Shown piece after piece: positions 1 through 11,702 of a stretch of DNA of 64,000 bases. Below the pieces are notes generated by a model. That model saw nothing but the letters and a program-made list of their open reading frames with translations. It had not been told where the DNA came from and ran no database searches. Each line of letters starts with the position of its first letter. Within the stretch, counting starts at the first letter, position 1. The stretch covers positions 537,497 to 601,496 of the forward strand of contig JAACMV010000021.1 in assembly GCA_010909725.1 (NCBI GenBank), given 5' to 3'. The stretch is from Picochlorum sp. 'celeri' (lineage: Eukaryota; Chlorophyta; Trebouxiophyceae). Made by a program: the position numbers and the translations under genes.

Positions 1-2
1 AT

Positions 3-755
3 GGTCATTCTGTTGCTCCGCATCGGACGACTCATGCGAGACCAAAGACGGTAGTGAATCAGAACAGAGTTGGTGTAGTACAAAAGGAATGTGCCTCGAC
101 GTCTGAGGGCACAAGCTTGAGCTTGGAGGGTGTCTATCTGTTTCACAGTGCAGAGGAAATGGCATTGAGAGGTTCTCAGAAACAATATCATGAGGAGATT
201 GACTATGAAGTGAATGAAAGGGATGCGTATACTATTCAGGCATCGCTGTCAAAGCAAGTGGCTCCGGCGCATCTTAGAACGAAAAAAATGAGGGAGAATG
301 ATTTGGAAAGAAAGATGGAGCGTATGAGACCTGTGCTTGTTCGAATAGAATTCCCAAACAGTATGACGGCACAATTTGAGGTTTCGGCCAAATCAACGTG
401 TCAAAGCGTATACGCAATGGCTCGCATGATGATACGATCAGAACTTGAGAGGTGCCTGACGCTTTTTACAACACCGCCAAAAACAGTCCTTCCTGACAGT
501 TCCTTGACAGTGTATGAAGCAGGATTAGCCCCGGCTGCAAGGCTCAAAATTGAATTCACCAATCCTATAGACCAGTATGATACGATATTCTCCGCAGATG
601 CAGCCAAAATTGAACCGAAACTCCCCCCCTGTAGTTACAAACCTGTGGAGGAGAGCCAGGCAGAGAAGAAGGAGCAGGAGACAGTGGCGCTTCCTTCAAC
701 GACAAAAGAGAAGAGAGTGCCAAAATGGCTCACCCTAGGACAAGCCAAAAAGTAG
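3..755 (+). CDS. UBX-domain protein (PUX1/TUG-like), 5' partial
   Basis: The reading frame is open to the left edge of the window, so the start codon lies outside; the first in-frame ATG-like codon inside is not necessarily the start. The C-terminal half holds a UBX (ubiquitin-like) fold: a beta strand around RPVLVRIEFPN, a middle helix, and the loop LFTTPPKTVL, which is typical of the UBX domain in ASPSCR1/TUG and plant PUX1. Family members bind the AAA ATPase Cdc48/p97 and act as adaptors or hexamer disassembly factors; that role is inferred from family knowledge. The tail after the UBX domain is short, charged and lysine/glutamate rich. No intron is needed in the visible part. The next gene on the same strand starts about 400 bp downstream. 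The UBX call is good; PUX1 versus TUG cannot be settled without the N-terminus. Confidence 0.75.
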   Translation, partial: GHSVAPHRTTHARPKTVVNQNRVGVVQKECASTSEGTSLSLEGVYLFHSAEEMALRGSQKQYHEEIDYEVNERDAYTIQASLSKQVAPAHLRTKKMRENDLERKMERMRPVLVRIEFPNSMTAQFEVSAKSTCQSVYAMARMMIRSELERCLTLFTTPPKTVLPDSSLTVYEAGLAPAARLKIEFTNPIDQYDTIFSADAAKIEPKLPPCSYKPVEESQAEKKEQETVALPSTTKEKRVPKWLTLGQAKK

Positions 756-1172
756 TAGCCGAGTGATCTCTACAGCTACCTACCCTGGGTATCGTGGATA
801 TTTAATCCGTGTGGGTTGTAGCACACGAATGATGATGTACTACGAGTACACAGTACTGTGGCAATGCATTGCCATAACATGGTACAGGATTGCATCCCAC
901 CATTCTTCAGATTGACGCATATCCTCTGAAGGACTGGTAGTCGTAGTAACCAAAGATCACCTTGACATTAAAAAGGATATATTTTATATAGTAACGGTAT
1001 TTCTGCCATGAATGGCGCAGAAATCACCCAAGCGGGACCTGACACGAGTCCAGCGGGCCTGGACCGAAAGGATCTCGACAAGACACAACACACACCTGTA
1101 TCTGTTACAAAATCTGTACGATTTTATCTTTTTTAGTGTCACAATGATCGGTTTCGCATCATCAAATACACC
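756..1172. other. Intergenic region upstream of PI4K-alpha
   Basis: This 417-bp spacer lies between two genes on the + strand. It should hold the 3' end of the UBX gene and the promoter of PI4K-alpha. Short open frames on both strands have no recognisable content. An A/T-rich stretch at about 968-990 lies some 180 bp before the chosen PI4K start. I see no repeat or RNA gene. Confidence 0.5.
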
Positions 1173-4100
1173 ATGTGGTCGCAGCGCTTGGGGAAAATTT
1201 TGAGTAAGGAGTTGTCTGGGCTCCAAGAAGGCAGATTTGATACGGTTTCAAGGGATATAGATGTATGGGTTGAGATAAATGAGATCCTTGAATCAGGGGT
1301 GCCGATTCGCAGTTCAAGTCAAGCAAGTCAGCTTAGTCAAGGCGCTGTGAGATTAATTCGACAGTTGTTCCTTGCTCCTTTGCTTCATGGCGATGAGAAT
1401 CCGATACCAGGTGATTCAGTCAAGTTGACAGAATCTATGTCTCTGTTTGCTTGTCTTGCTGCGAAGTGTTCCGATGCCATGGCGATGAGAAATACGGTCA
1501 AGGAGCTTTTGCACATTGCAGAGGATTATATTCGAATGGCACATTCTGTATCACTGGAGCCACACGAGTCTCTGTATTCTCTCTCATATCTCTCTATTGC
1601 ATGTCTTAAACCTTTGAAAGGGGTCTTAGAGACTTTGTGTGAGCAAGAGGAGTATTATTGTCAGTCCTTTGTTCAGAATTTACAAAATATGGCTGCCCAG
1701 ACTGCTGATATCATGGCACAAAAGGCAGTGGATGAGAAGCTGAGTGTATGGATGCATGTATTGGATGATAATATATCTAGTCCGGTGCTGCATTTGATCT
1801 CCATGTTGATTGATCATATTGGCACAATAATAGCCAGTTCCTGGCATCATCACTTGCTCCAGGCTCAGCAAGATGTGTACTTTTTGGAAATCATTTCAGG
1901 CGAAAAGTTCATCATTCTTATGGTGGCGCTTCGTGTTTTACAAAAACTCCGTGGGGATGAGGACTTTTCAAGGCTCGTGATACCACTGCTGACAGATATG
2001 ATGGCGTTGCAAGCAGAGCAACTAGATGTCAGCAATCATGTCTTTGCTGCCAATACATTAGCATCCATTGGAGTTTCATGCGCCAAAAACGGCAATTTTT
2101 GGGGATTTTCGACTATTCTAGGAATATTCACAAAGCTCTTTAAGTTTCCAGGTCACAAGATTTCGTCTGCGATGATGCATGGATCGTCTCATACAGTGCA
2201 GAGGAAGATTCCGGGCAATTCTCCCGGTGCCTTGGCAACAGCATTGAAACGGTTGGCCTCTGGAATGAAAGGAAGTCCGCTTTCGTTTAAAAAGTACTTG
2301 AGAAAAGCGTTGTTGACCTTATTTTCGGATTTTGCCTTGCTGATGCCAAATGATACATACATTACTGATTTAGGGAGCTTGTTGCCAGCAATAGCTGCAG
2401 GGATTTCGAGTATCAAATCCTCTTTTGTCATGGGTAGAATTTCGTCTGCCTTGTCGAATGGCGATTTATCTTTAGAAGCTCTGAATAAGATACAAGAAGA
2501 AAGCAGACTTGAGACGTCAGCTTTCAGGCATTTGTGGTTTTGCTGTGCGGTGTATGACTTTGCTTCAATCCGCTCACGCAACAGCTTTTGGCCGCAAGAA
2601 TGGTCAGATGCATTATGTCAAATAGCATCTAGGACGCCGATACTTCTTATTGGGAGCGAGCAACAGCAGGAGTCGGCCTTTATTGATCATATTGGTGCAG
2701 AGTTTGGAGGTTGGTTGGGGACATTGGGCAAGAATGGTGAGCCCAAGAGTCTCCTAGAATATCTGAAGATTACTCTGGGAAACAAGCCAGACACCAGTGG
2801 ACAAATAAAACCAGAGCTATGTTGCCATGTTTTGACAATTGCGTATATTGCATTCTGCCATGCGCAACTGAAGGAATTTTCATGCAGTGATCGATCTCCC
2901 ATGGATGCCATGATTGTGCATGCCCAGTTCAGTTTGTCCACATCGATGGAGTATGCTTGGTACAAAGTTACCATCAAAGAAGTTTTCTCTAGATATTTGC
3001 GGAGATTAATTGAGCTCAAGTCCTCCTCAGAGGCTGTGCATGAAGTATTTGCTGTTGATTCTGCAACTTATGCTGCAAGCATCATGATTGAATCTCTGGT
3101 ACAACAAGGCCCTAATGATGACATCCCAAAGCTTATGCTGAACTTATTGCAATTGATTCTCCCGCAGTTTCCTTCTCTGTATTTTTCAGCCGAAACTATT
3201 AATGGTGCAATACGGGCTGTGGCAGCTGAGCAGGAAAGGCTGGGTGCCATGGGTGGAACAGCTGGACCCGTTCCCTTGGCAGTGGATCCGCGAAAGTCTA
3301 GAAATAGTTTGACAGCATCAAAATATCTGTTAGATTTGATTGAAAGTGCCGCATCTCGAGCACCAGGAGTCATTGAAGCAGCGGTTGGTGAGAACCTGAG
3401 GCACATGTCAAATGTTGGTGGAACCTCTGCCAATGTCACGAGCACTATTACGCCCTCTGTCATGGAAGCTTTACAGCGAGGGAGATCAAGATGTACACTT
3501 CCAGATTCAATGGGTATATTTAAAGGTGTGATCGCCTGGAGCTCAAAGATCAGAGCTCTTGGCGTCATCGATGGCCTGAGGTTGAATGGTGTTTTGGGAC
3601 AGAAAGTGATTCAACGGCAAACTGCAGATTTGGTCGAAAAATTGCGCCGAGAAGATCCATATAATAGCATATCAGATAGTATATTAGATCTCACTGCTGC
3701 TTGTATTGCGATCAGTGATGACAATACAGCAAAAGTACCACTGCAGTTGCTGGCATGGGCACCCCTTGTATATGCGCATGAGGGTGTCATGAGAACTGCT
3801 TGTCTGGCCTGGCACTGGATTTTATCTTCCACTACCAACATGAGTTCCTTTTTGATCGAGAACATAACAGCTGCATGGCTTTCTAAACAAAATCTGACCT
3901 ACGGTGTCTTTGACAGGAAAGTGCAAGTGAGTCAATGTGAGGGTGCTCAATTAAAAACTCACACCGACATCCAAAGAATTTGGATCGTATTTTGGACAGA
4001 ACTATGGAGAGCAAAAGGAGAGAGATTTTATACATGCAGATTCAATCTGGAAAGCAGCATGTTGAGAATTGCAGAAAGTATTTCTGGGGGAATTGACACC

Positions 4101-6264
4101 ACAAATTTGAGCAACGCACCATACTCTTGCAGCACTCGTTTCAGACTTCTGAATCTGATTCTAGAATTTCTTTTGTCCTCACATGGGATACGAGGGTTGA
4201 AACCAGGAGTGAATAGTCCAGTTGCCTCCAGATATACTGATGTTGTCAATGCTGGGCTGGCATGGTTTATTTCACCAGTTGCCTGGATAGAGACATCCCA
4301 GCAAGAAGCACATGAATCCTACATGGCAATGAAAGAATTTGGTGATCTCGTGACAGATATGGAAAATTCTATCAAGAAATATGGTGCTAAAATTGTGGAA
4401 AAAGATACAATCGCTCTTCTCACCTTCCTGATACAAGTCGAAGTGAACAGACTCAGACTCTGGGCAAATCCTTTGGACAAGGTCGACAAACAGGGGAATG
4501 TCGCTCCGAAAATGGGATGGGAATTATTAATCAAAACTGCATGGAATGAGTCTCCTAGGTTGGCTCTGTCACTTGGTGCCAGGTTCTCAGGTGTGCCATC
4601 TGTCCAAAAGACTTTGCAAGAGCACGTTATTGAGCACGCCCAGGACTCTGGCATACAAAAGTTGCCTGAAGCGGTGAACTATTTAGCAACAGCTCCTTCT
4701 ACCTCCAAAAAAGATACATCTATAGAGTTTATGAACAATTGGGAACCAATGGGACTAGAACAAGCCATGTCATTGATGTCCATGCCGATAGCGAGGCAAC
4801 CTGCAGCATTTGCATACATAATTCGCTGTCTAGAGCTCTGCGATCCGACAGATGTTTCATTCTTTTTGCCGCAACTTGTTCAATTATTAAGGCACGATCC
4901 AGATAAAGGTATTGAGAACTTTTTGATGAAGGCAGCATCCAGATCTTCCTATTTTGCTTTCCTTTTGAAATGCCAACTGTTGTCTGAAGGAACCCCTCCT
5001 GACGAGGCATTCACTCCAGAAGTGAAGAGATCGAATTGGGCTCCTCCATCTGACACTGGACTGTGGAGAATAGCAGATGAAACTAGACAGACGCTGATGT
5101 CCTCCTTGAAAGGAGAAATCAAGGATCATCTTGATGCTGAATCAGATTTCTTTGACAAGGTCACGGACGTTTCTGGCAAACTATATCCTGTCCCTAAAGA
5201 TGAGAGGAAGGCTGCAGCGGTGGAATTCTTGTCCGAAATTGCTATTAAACGGGACGATTTGTTTATGCCTTTCGACCCAAACACAATTGTGAAAGGAATC
5301 AAGCCAGAAACTGCTGCACCAATGCAGTCAGCGGCAAAGTGCCCAATCCTAGTTGCCTTTGATGTTGAAAAAAGAGGGGATGAATCATCAGAAGCCTCAG
5401 TCGAAGCAGCAATATTCAAAGTGGGTGATGATTGTAGACAAGATGTTTTGGCACTCCAAGTCGTTGAGCTAATGAAGAGAAAATTCGACGAGATTGGATT
5501 ACCGCTCCCGTTAGTGCCATATGGGGTAATCCCAACAGGCCATGAGTGCGGAATCATTCAAGTTGTTCCCAAGGCAAAATCACGTGCCCAACTCGTAAGT
5601 AAACTTTTATTCTATCGAGATGTTTTGTATGTGTTGTGTCTTATGCTGTCAGTATCATGGGATGCAGGGTGAGATAACAGATGGTGGATTGCTGGATGTG
5701 TTCCAGCACGAATTTGGCCTGCCTGGCTCTGCCAGGTTTGAGGCTGCCCGTACACGCTTCATACAGTCTTCAGCAGCATATGCCATAGTCTCGTATATTT
5801 TACAAGCTAAGGATAGACATAATGGCAATATCATGGTCGATAATACGGGGAAGATGATCCATATTGACTTTGGATACATATTTGGAATATCCCCTGGTGG
5901 GAATATGGGCTTTGAATCAGCAGCTTTCAAATTGAGTTACGAGATGACAGAGCTGCTTGATCCTGGTAATACAAGAAATTCAATACATTTCATGACATTC
6001 CAAGAACTCTGTGTCAAGGGATATCTGGCAGCTAGAACGATGGCAGACAGCATTGTTGCCACAGTGGCAATGATGCTTCCTTCCAAACTGCCATGCTTTA
6101 GCAGAGGAGACCCGATTGAATCTCTCAGACAAAGGTTTCATCTCGAAATGACGGATCAGCAAGCAGCCGAGTTTATGAAATCTCTCATAAATGATGCTTA
6201 TGACAAGTGGACGACAGGAGTATATGATTTGATTCAGTATTACCAGAACAGAATTCCAAAATAA
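1173..6264 (+). CDS. PI4KA: Phosphatidylinositol 4-kinase alpha (type III)
   Basis: Two exons, 1173-5594 and 5668-6264, joined across a 73-nt intron (GTAAGT..GCAG) in phase 0, give about 1672 residues. The enzyme makes PI4P from phosphatidylinositol, in other eukaryotes mainly at the plasma membrane with EFR3/TTC7-type partners. The long N-terminal part looks alpha-helical. A PIK helical domain begins near residue 1185. The kinase domain covers about 1340-1672, with IFKVGDDCRQDVLALQ, the catalytic loop KDRHNGNI, the metal-binding HIDFGYIF, and the plant-like segments ITDGGLLDVFQ and LPCFSRGDPIESLRQRFH. The C-terminus ends in DLIQYYQNRIPK as in plant PI4K-alpha1. It is shorter at the N-terminus than land-plant forms (about 2000 aa), so an upstream exon could be missing. 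It ends 14 bp from the convergent XPG gene. Confidence 0.95.
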
Positions 6265-6278
6265 TGAAATGTAGTTGA

Positions 6279-9101
6279 TCAATTATCATTTGCAGCAGGT
6301 CTCAATTTTGCCTTTTTTTTAATACCGTCAACTGCTTTTGCTAGTCTTTTTGATCTCACTTTTGCAAACTTCTCTCTGAAAGTCACAAAACTATCCAAGG
6401 TTTGCTGCTTTTCCCTCTCCTCGAGTGACTTTTTGACAGGACTAAGGAGATCATCAATGCTTTTCTCATCCCATCCAAATTTCTTGGAGCAAAGCAAAGA
6501 GACTGATTTGAAATCTGGACTGATAAATGTGAATTTCGATTTCGACTTGTCTAGAAGAGGATTTTGATACGCCTGGACTACTTCTTTGGATGGGAAATCC
6601 TCAGGCAGTATCCATGAGTTCCTAAACAGCCTTGTGCTTTTGCTTAAACTCCTCTGTCGTTTCATTCATCGCACTTGTAGCGCATTTCTCTTTGACAAGG
6701 GCAATTATATCTTCATCGATTCCATTAACCCACTTCTCAAACTCAATCAAACCATCATATCCGGGAAATGAGCTCGCTATTTCAACAGCATTGACAACCC
6801 CGACCCCAGCAATCCCAGGAGTATAGTCAGACCCAAGAAGCAGACCCAAATAAATTAGACTGTCTCTGGAAAGTCCCAGCTCCCTCTCAATATCTTCCAT
6901 ACGATATTCCTCAACATATTTACTCTCCTCAAAAATATGCCGGTAAACCTTTTTGGCCCCAAACAGGAATGCATCATTGTCATCTGTTACCACTGCATCC
7001 ACCAAGTTATTGGCATCTAACCAAGCACATTGAGCCTCCGCTTCGGTCGGTGCAACCAAGTATGGAATACCAAACATCTGAAGGAGTTCTTGGCATTCAG
7101 TGAACATTTGATCTGTGGGTGAGTCTGATTGACCAGTTGCAGCCCTCCTGTCGGCACGCAGTGAGGCCTCTTCAGATAATAACTTTTCCATATCTACCAT
7201 GACTATCTCAGTCCTCATTTATTAAGTTTCGATCGGAATCCCTCATCATATTTTGCTCCTCTTCAGCCCCCTCGATGGGCTTCTTAATCCCATCATCCTT
7301 GTTCAATTGTTCATTCAGTTTGTCCTTTTCCATTTGTTCATTCAGTACTTCCTTAGAAATCCCGGCGTCTGTTCTTATCTCGACCATTTTATCCCTTTCA
7401 TTGGTGAGAGATATTTTTTCTGTATTTAATCTCTCGCATGACACCTCAGGTGCATTAATTATATGTTTGCCTAAAGGTTCCTCATTTGGGAGTCTTTTGA
7501 GGGAAGCAGGTTCGACCAACCCAATTGTATCCTTGCTGCTCTCAATAGCCACTTCTGTTGATGAAATATTATTCTTTTTTGTTTCCTTGCAATCACCTGC
7601 CGCACGAGTTAGGATTTGAACTGCTGGTGCCTGTTCTGATTCCTCTCTCTTTGGATCACATGCTTTGCTATTTTTCTGAGAATATTGTCTCTCAGCACTT
7701 GCACCCGCAACACATGGCAGACTTTTCTCTCCAACGTCGTCCTCAGAAATAGTAGGCTCATCCACTGCAGTAGGCTGCCCAGAATTATCCATCCCATCCA
7801 CACCTGGCAATTCTTGTACTCTGGCAGCAACATTTGAGTCCCTCAAACTCTCTTCAATTGCTTCCTGAAGCATTCTCTCTTCATCCTCTATTTGATCTTT
7901 ATTCTCTTTGATAGTATCATTTTTCCCCCAATTGCCGAGAGATCTACCTTTTTGAAACCCATGTGACAAGCTCCAATATTTTGAGCGGTGGGTAGGTTTT
8001 GCATTACCCTCGATATTAGGCTCCTCATCAACATCTTCCCATTCCATATCATCTGAAACGATTTCATCCTCTTCAACACAAAAGGAAATATGCAAGGCTT
8101 CATTAGATTTAGACTTTTCTGATTTTCCTACCCTCTCACCTACCTGCACAGGACTGTCCTTTTGCTTCATACTTTGTTCATCTTCTTTGTACAAAACATA
8201 ATGTTTATCTTCTTCTGCTGCAACTGGTCTTGCAATATCAGAATTTTGCTGGGCAATACCCCGAATAGAATCCAGCTGCCTCCTCAATCCCGTGGAATTC
8301 AAGTATTGTTGCAATTGATACTTTGAAAATTCCTCAGGCTTGCCGCTCCTTTCCTCAAACCCACCTCTAGCCGCTGTCATTGCTTTTTCTCGCACTTGAA
8401 GCATGATTTCCAGCTGCATGGACGGTGGCAAAGTGGACAAAACCTCCGGATCCACCCCATCGTCAACGTCAACTTCAAATCCTCCCTCATCTTCATCGTC
8501 ATCCTCATCCGTCTCGCCGGACACCTCGCTTCCTTTATTCGTGTCTTCAATTACTGCGTTACCTTTGGAAACGTTGTCCACATCTCTTTCATTGCCATGA
8601 CTTCCCTTGATTTCAGGCTCTATTGCCTCCTGTTCCCCATTGCTGCCCACCCCAGACTTAGCTCGCTCAACTGCTCTGACGGCGTGCTGCTTTAATCGAT
8701 TCAACAGTAGCTTCTCAGCAGTCTTTTTCACCCTTGCGTCCTGTTGTTCCCTCCTTCTCCTTCTCTCTGCAACAGTCCTCTTTTTCAAAGCAGGGGTACT
8801 CCCATCAAATATAAATACTGGCTTGATATGAAGATACAATAACTTACAAATACGTCTCAAAAACCCAATCGTATGGGCATGAGGAAGTATATCACCCTTG
8901 TCATCGCGCATTGCTTTCAAAAATCTAAAAATCCAGCCAGAGGCATCTGCACCAGTCAACTTCGTCAGTATGCCTGGCGTCAAAACCCCATTAAATACAA
9001 AATATATACCCACCTATTGCCACTGTTTTCCCTCGAAGCGTTGTCACGTCCACTCTCCTCCCGCATGGCTCGAGAAGAGTCCAAAGACTCTTCACACCCA
9101 T
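6279..9101 (-). CDS. XPG: XPG/Rad2-family structure-specific endonuclease (UVH3/ERCC5), two frame breaks
   Basis: The start at 9101 gives MGVKSLWTLLEPCGRRV; an intron at 8947-9013 joins GKTVAI to DASGWIFRF, the XPG N-domain. This is the 3' flap nuclease that cuts 3' of lesions in nucleotide-excision repair. The N-domain (about 1-95) contains VFIFDGSTPALKKRT. A long acidic spacer (about 100-620) is typical of XPG, in contrast to FEN1. The I-domain (about 640-800) has PTEAEAQC, VTDDNDAFLFGA and GLLLGSDYTPGIAGVG, so the catalytic acidic residues look intact. The plant-like tail SKRLAKAVDGI follows. The frame breaks twice: near 7207-7218 (a TGA; either a +1 shift or an intron I could not place) and near 6624-6626 (a TAG after a TTT run, requiring +1). 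The protein on both sides aligns with the family, so the gene is more probably intact than dead. The predicted length is about 917 aa. Confidence 0.85.
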
Positions 9102-9195
9102 TGCTTTTCAAACAAACACAGCCACTTTAGACGTACAATATATCCATTTTACTACTAATAGTGATTAAATAAATTAATTAAGAGAATGCATGCCT

Positions 9196-11580
9196 TTAGT
9201 GGGGATCTAGTATGCTTCTGATTCGCTCTTTAACCTTGATGACTGTTAGGCTTTGAATTTTTTCATCCTTGAGTTGCTTCCGAACATGCTCCTCAATTTC
9301 TGCTAGCAATGATTCTGCAAGAGTGACACTTCCCTTTCTATCCATGCGATCATCTTCATTTTCGTGCTGTATGAGCCAATCATGTAGAGCCGACAAATCC
9401 AGCCACAGCTGACAGACTCCTTGCATGGCAGCAGTTTTAAAAATGTCAGAGGCCATCAGGTTAAGAATGCCTTCTATCACTGCGAGATGGATTTCACCCA
9501 TGACTTCTTCCTGTAGCACCGGTACCATGATCTGGATATCAGCATCATATGCCTCTAGAATACTGCACAGCTCACGGATGCACGGCTTTGGTGTTGAGAT
9601 ATCAACAGCGTTTGCGACATTCCTTGATTCCACATCAAGCACGTCTACCATGATGGGTTCCAACTTTTCTAGCTTAATCTCAACCCATGATTTCATAACG
9701 AATTCTTGGGCTTCTTCTAATTTGGAGCAACACCATGAAAAGGCTTGAGAATTTTCTTTGGGTGTGGCAGCCGAGTTCAAAAGTGAACTCCATGTTTGGA
9801 CAATCCGAGGTAGAACGCTAATTTTCACCGCTTCTAAAGTATTCCACGCAACCAGCAAAACAAACTCATCGACTTCTTTCCCACTAATGGATAGAACCGG
9901 CTTTCGAGCCGCCAGTCTTGTGACTGAGTCTGCACATGTTTCTGCACAGCTCTTTAAGAGTGTATGTAAAGGATATGAATCTGGTGGCACTTTCACCTTT
10001 ATAGCCATGGCTCGCTTCGACAATCGAGAAACACACTCCATAGCTTCGTTTATCACCATATGAAGCCAGGCAATGTTCTGATGTGGCAAGAATCCGTCCA
10101 TGCAAGAATCTTCAATGACAAACACCTTCTGTGCATGAGTTTTGAGATGGGCTACTAGGGCTAGAATCACTTGCTGACAAATATGCTGTACAAGATCCCT
10201 GTAATATGGAATAATGATTCTCCCTATGTCTTCATCCAACTCAAAACAGCAATCAGTAAGGAATTCTATGACTGCATTTGATTCATGAACAATATCATTG
10301 GTTTCACAAATCTCCACCATACAACTCTCAACCAGTTCTGAATATGCAGAAAAGACCCTTTCTAGTGCAGTTCCGCGATTTTCTTGCCCAAGGCCCCATA
10401 AGGAATTAAAAGGCTCAATATTCCGGCTAGGTTTGAACAAGTCCCAAAACTCGTGGCACCATTCATAGAACTCCACTGTCAGATTCTGTATGCAGAGTCT
10501 ACTAGTTGAAATATGGGTTTTTTCAGCAGTCCAAGTATGAGAATGCTTCCGATCTCCCGTAGAAGAGTCCCGCTTCATATCCAGTGATTGTGCCTCCTTG
10601 TGTATCGTTCGCATTTCTGAAATGATTTCATTCACCTGGAAATCCGTGAATTCTTGCATCGTGTCCATATCTGCCGCAGCTGGCACCCCTAATTTCTTCA
10701 GTTTTTCCAAATAACATGCTGCCTCAAACGATTCTTCCAGTAGGAGCTTTGGATTATGCATCATCATATGTAGGGTCCGAACTGCTGCCTCCATAGCCTT
10801 GTGGACTTCTGTTTGGAGCCTATTCCAAATAGTATGAACTTCTTCAGTAGTACCTGATTCCATTTCAACAAGATTCATAGCACGCTGATATAACGAAATG
10901 ACACCTTCAAAATCCTTGCTATCGATGCATTCCCGAACCATGGAAGGCAAAATTACAAGGGAATCATACTTTCCCAACAGCTGTAGGACACTGTCTAGGT
11001 TTTGTCCAAGTTTATACCTTTTAATCAATCCCGAAAATGATTTCTCAGCCACTGACTCAACATGATGCAGTTCTTCAGCCACCTTTGCTGGGGTCGCGCC
11101 ATGAGCTCCCTCTCCTCCTTCCAAACTGGCAGCATGAAGTCGCATAGCCACTTCCCCAATCGTGTCCATATTACTGATGCAGCTCTCGAAATTATCCTTG
11201 ACAAACTTCTTCAACTGTTTCGAATGACTCATGGACTCTTTGCTTAACGTTTCTCGTGCTGCGACAAGATCCTTCACATCAGCATTCTGAAATCTCTCAC
11301 GAATAAAGGCATGGGGATTTTGACCCTCAAATTCTTTGAACAGAAGGGATCCCTCGTGTTCGGTCGCACGTATGTCATCTTGAGACAATTCGTGATTCGA
11401 TAGACCGCCATTTGTCTGCAGACAAGACGAAATACCGCGTGCAGACCTTTCCAATTCGTCCAAATCCACATCGTTCCACGCTGTTGGAACATTTCTCAGT
11501 CCAACTCGCGAGGATACACGCAGTTCAGCATCATTTTCATTCTCAGAATCAGTAAACAGGGAAATATCGCTGTCGCTCAT
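9196..11580 (-). CDS. SEC5: Exocyst complex component SEC5 (EXOC2)
   Basis: A single uninterrupted exon encodes about 794 residues. The first ATG in frame is at 11580 (MSDSDISLFTDSENEND). SEC5 is one of eight exocyst subunits that tether secretory vesicles to the plasma membrane. Recognisable features are the acidic N-terminus, the helix-rich segment with NPHAFIRERFQNADVKDL, the conserved KQLKKFVKDNFESCI, and the helical-bundle region with KYDSLVILPSMVRECI and YQRAMNLVE, which match the Sec5 N-terminal family. The rest is alpha-helical with low overall conservation, ending in an acidic/basic tail. There is no transmembrane segment. The metazoan Ral-binding Ig-like domain seems absent, as in plants. 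The gene lies 122 bp downstream of the BSD gene on the same strand. Confidence 0.85.
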   Translation of the reverse strand: MSDSDISLFTDSENENDAELRVSSRVGLRNVPTAWNDVDLDELERSARGISSCLQTNGGLSNHELSQDDIRATEHEGSLLFKEFEGQNPHAFIRERFQNADVKDLVAARETLSKESMSHSKQLKKFVKDNFESCISNMDTIGEVAMRLHAASLEGGEGAHGATPAKVAEELHHVESVAEKSFSGLIKRYKLGQNLDSVLQLLGKYDSLVILPSMVRECIDSKDFEGVISLYQRAMNLVEMESGTTEEVHTIWNRLQTEVHKAMEAAVRTLHMMMHNPKLLLEESFEAACYLEKLKKLGVPAAADMDTMQEFTDFQVNEIISEMRTIHKEAQSLDMKRDSSTGDRKHSHTWTAEKTHISTSRLCIQNLTVEFYEWCHEFWDLFKPSRNIEPFNSLWGLGQENRGTALERVFSAYSELVESCMVEICETNDIVHESNAVIEFLTDCCFELDEDIGRIIIPYYRDLVQHICQQVILALVAHLKTHAQKVFVIEDSCMDGFLPHQNIAWLHMVINEAMECVSRLSKRAMAIKVKVPPDSYPLHTLLKSCAETCADSVTRLAARKPVLSISGKEVDEFVLLVAWNTLEAVKISVLPRIVQTWSSLLNSAATPKENSQAFSWCCSKLEEAQEFVMKSWVEIKLEKLEPIMVDVLDVESRNVANAVDISTPKPCIRELCSILEAYDADIQIMVPVLQEEVMGEIHLAVIEGILNLMASDIFKTAAMQGVCQLWLDLSALHDWLIQHENEDDRMDRKGSVTLAESLLAEIEEHVRKQLKDEKIQSLTVIKVKERIRSILDPH

Positions 11581-11702
11581 GCTGAACACTGGTTTGGATC
11601 AACTTAGGAAGACTGAAACGGGTTCACTCCGTTTGCATAAATACGATACATTTTACACTACTCCATGTCTTATGGTGATAAAAAAAAGCATTGTAATCAA
11701 AT

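Noticed and set aside
1012..1203. Upstream frame before PI4K-alpha as the N-terminus
   Set aside because: It is in a different frame from the PI4K start at 1173 and has no splice sites that join it convincingly.
2189..3019. Long minus-strand frames opposite PI4K-alpha
   Set aside because: These are shadows of the strongly coding + frame and lack any recognisable domain.
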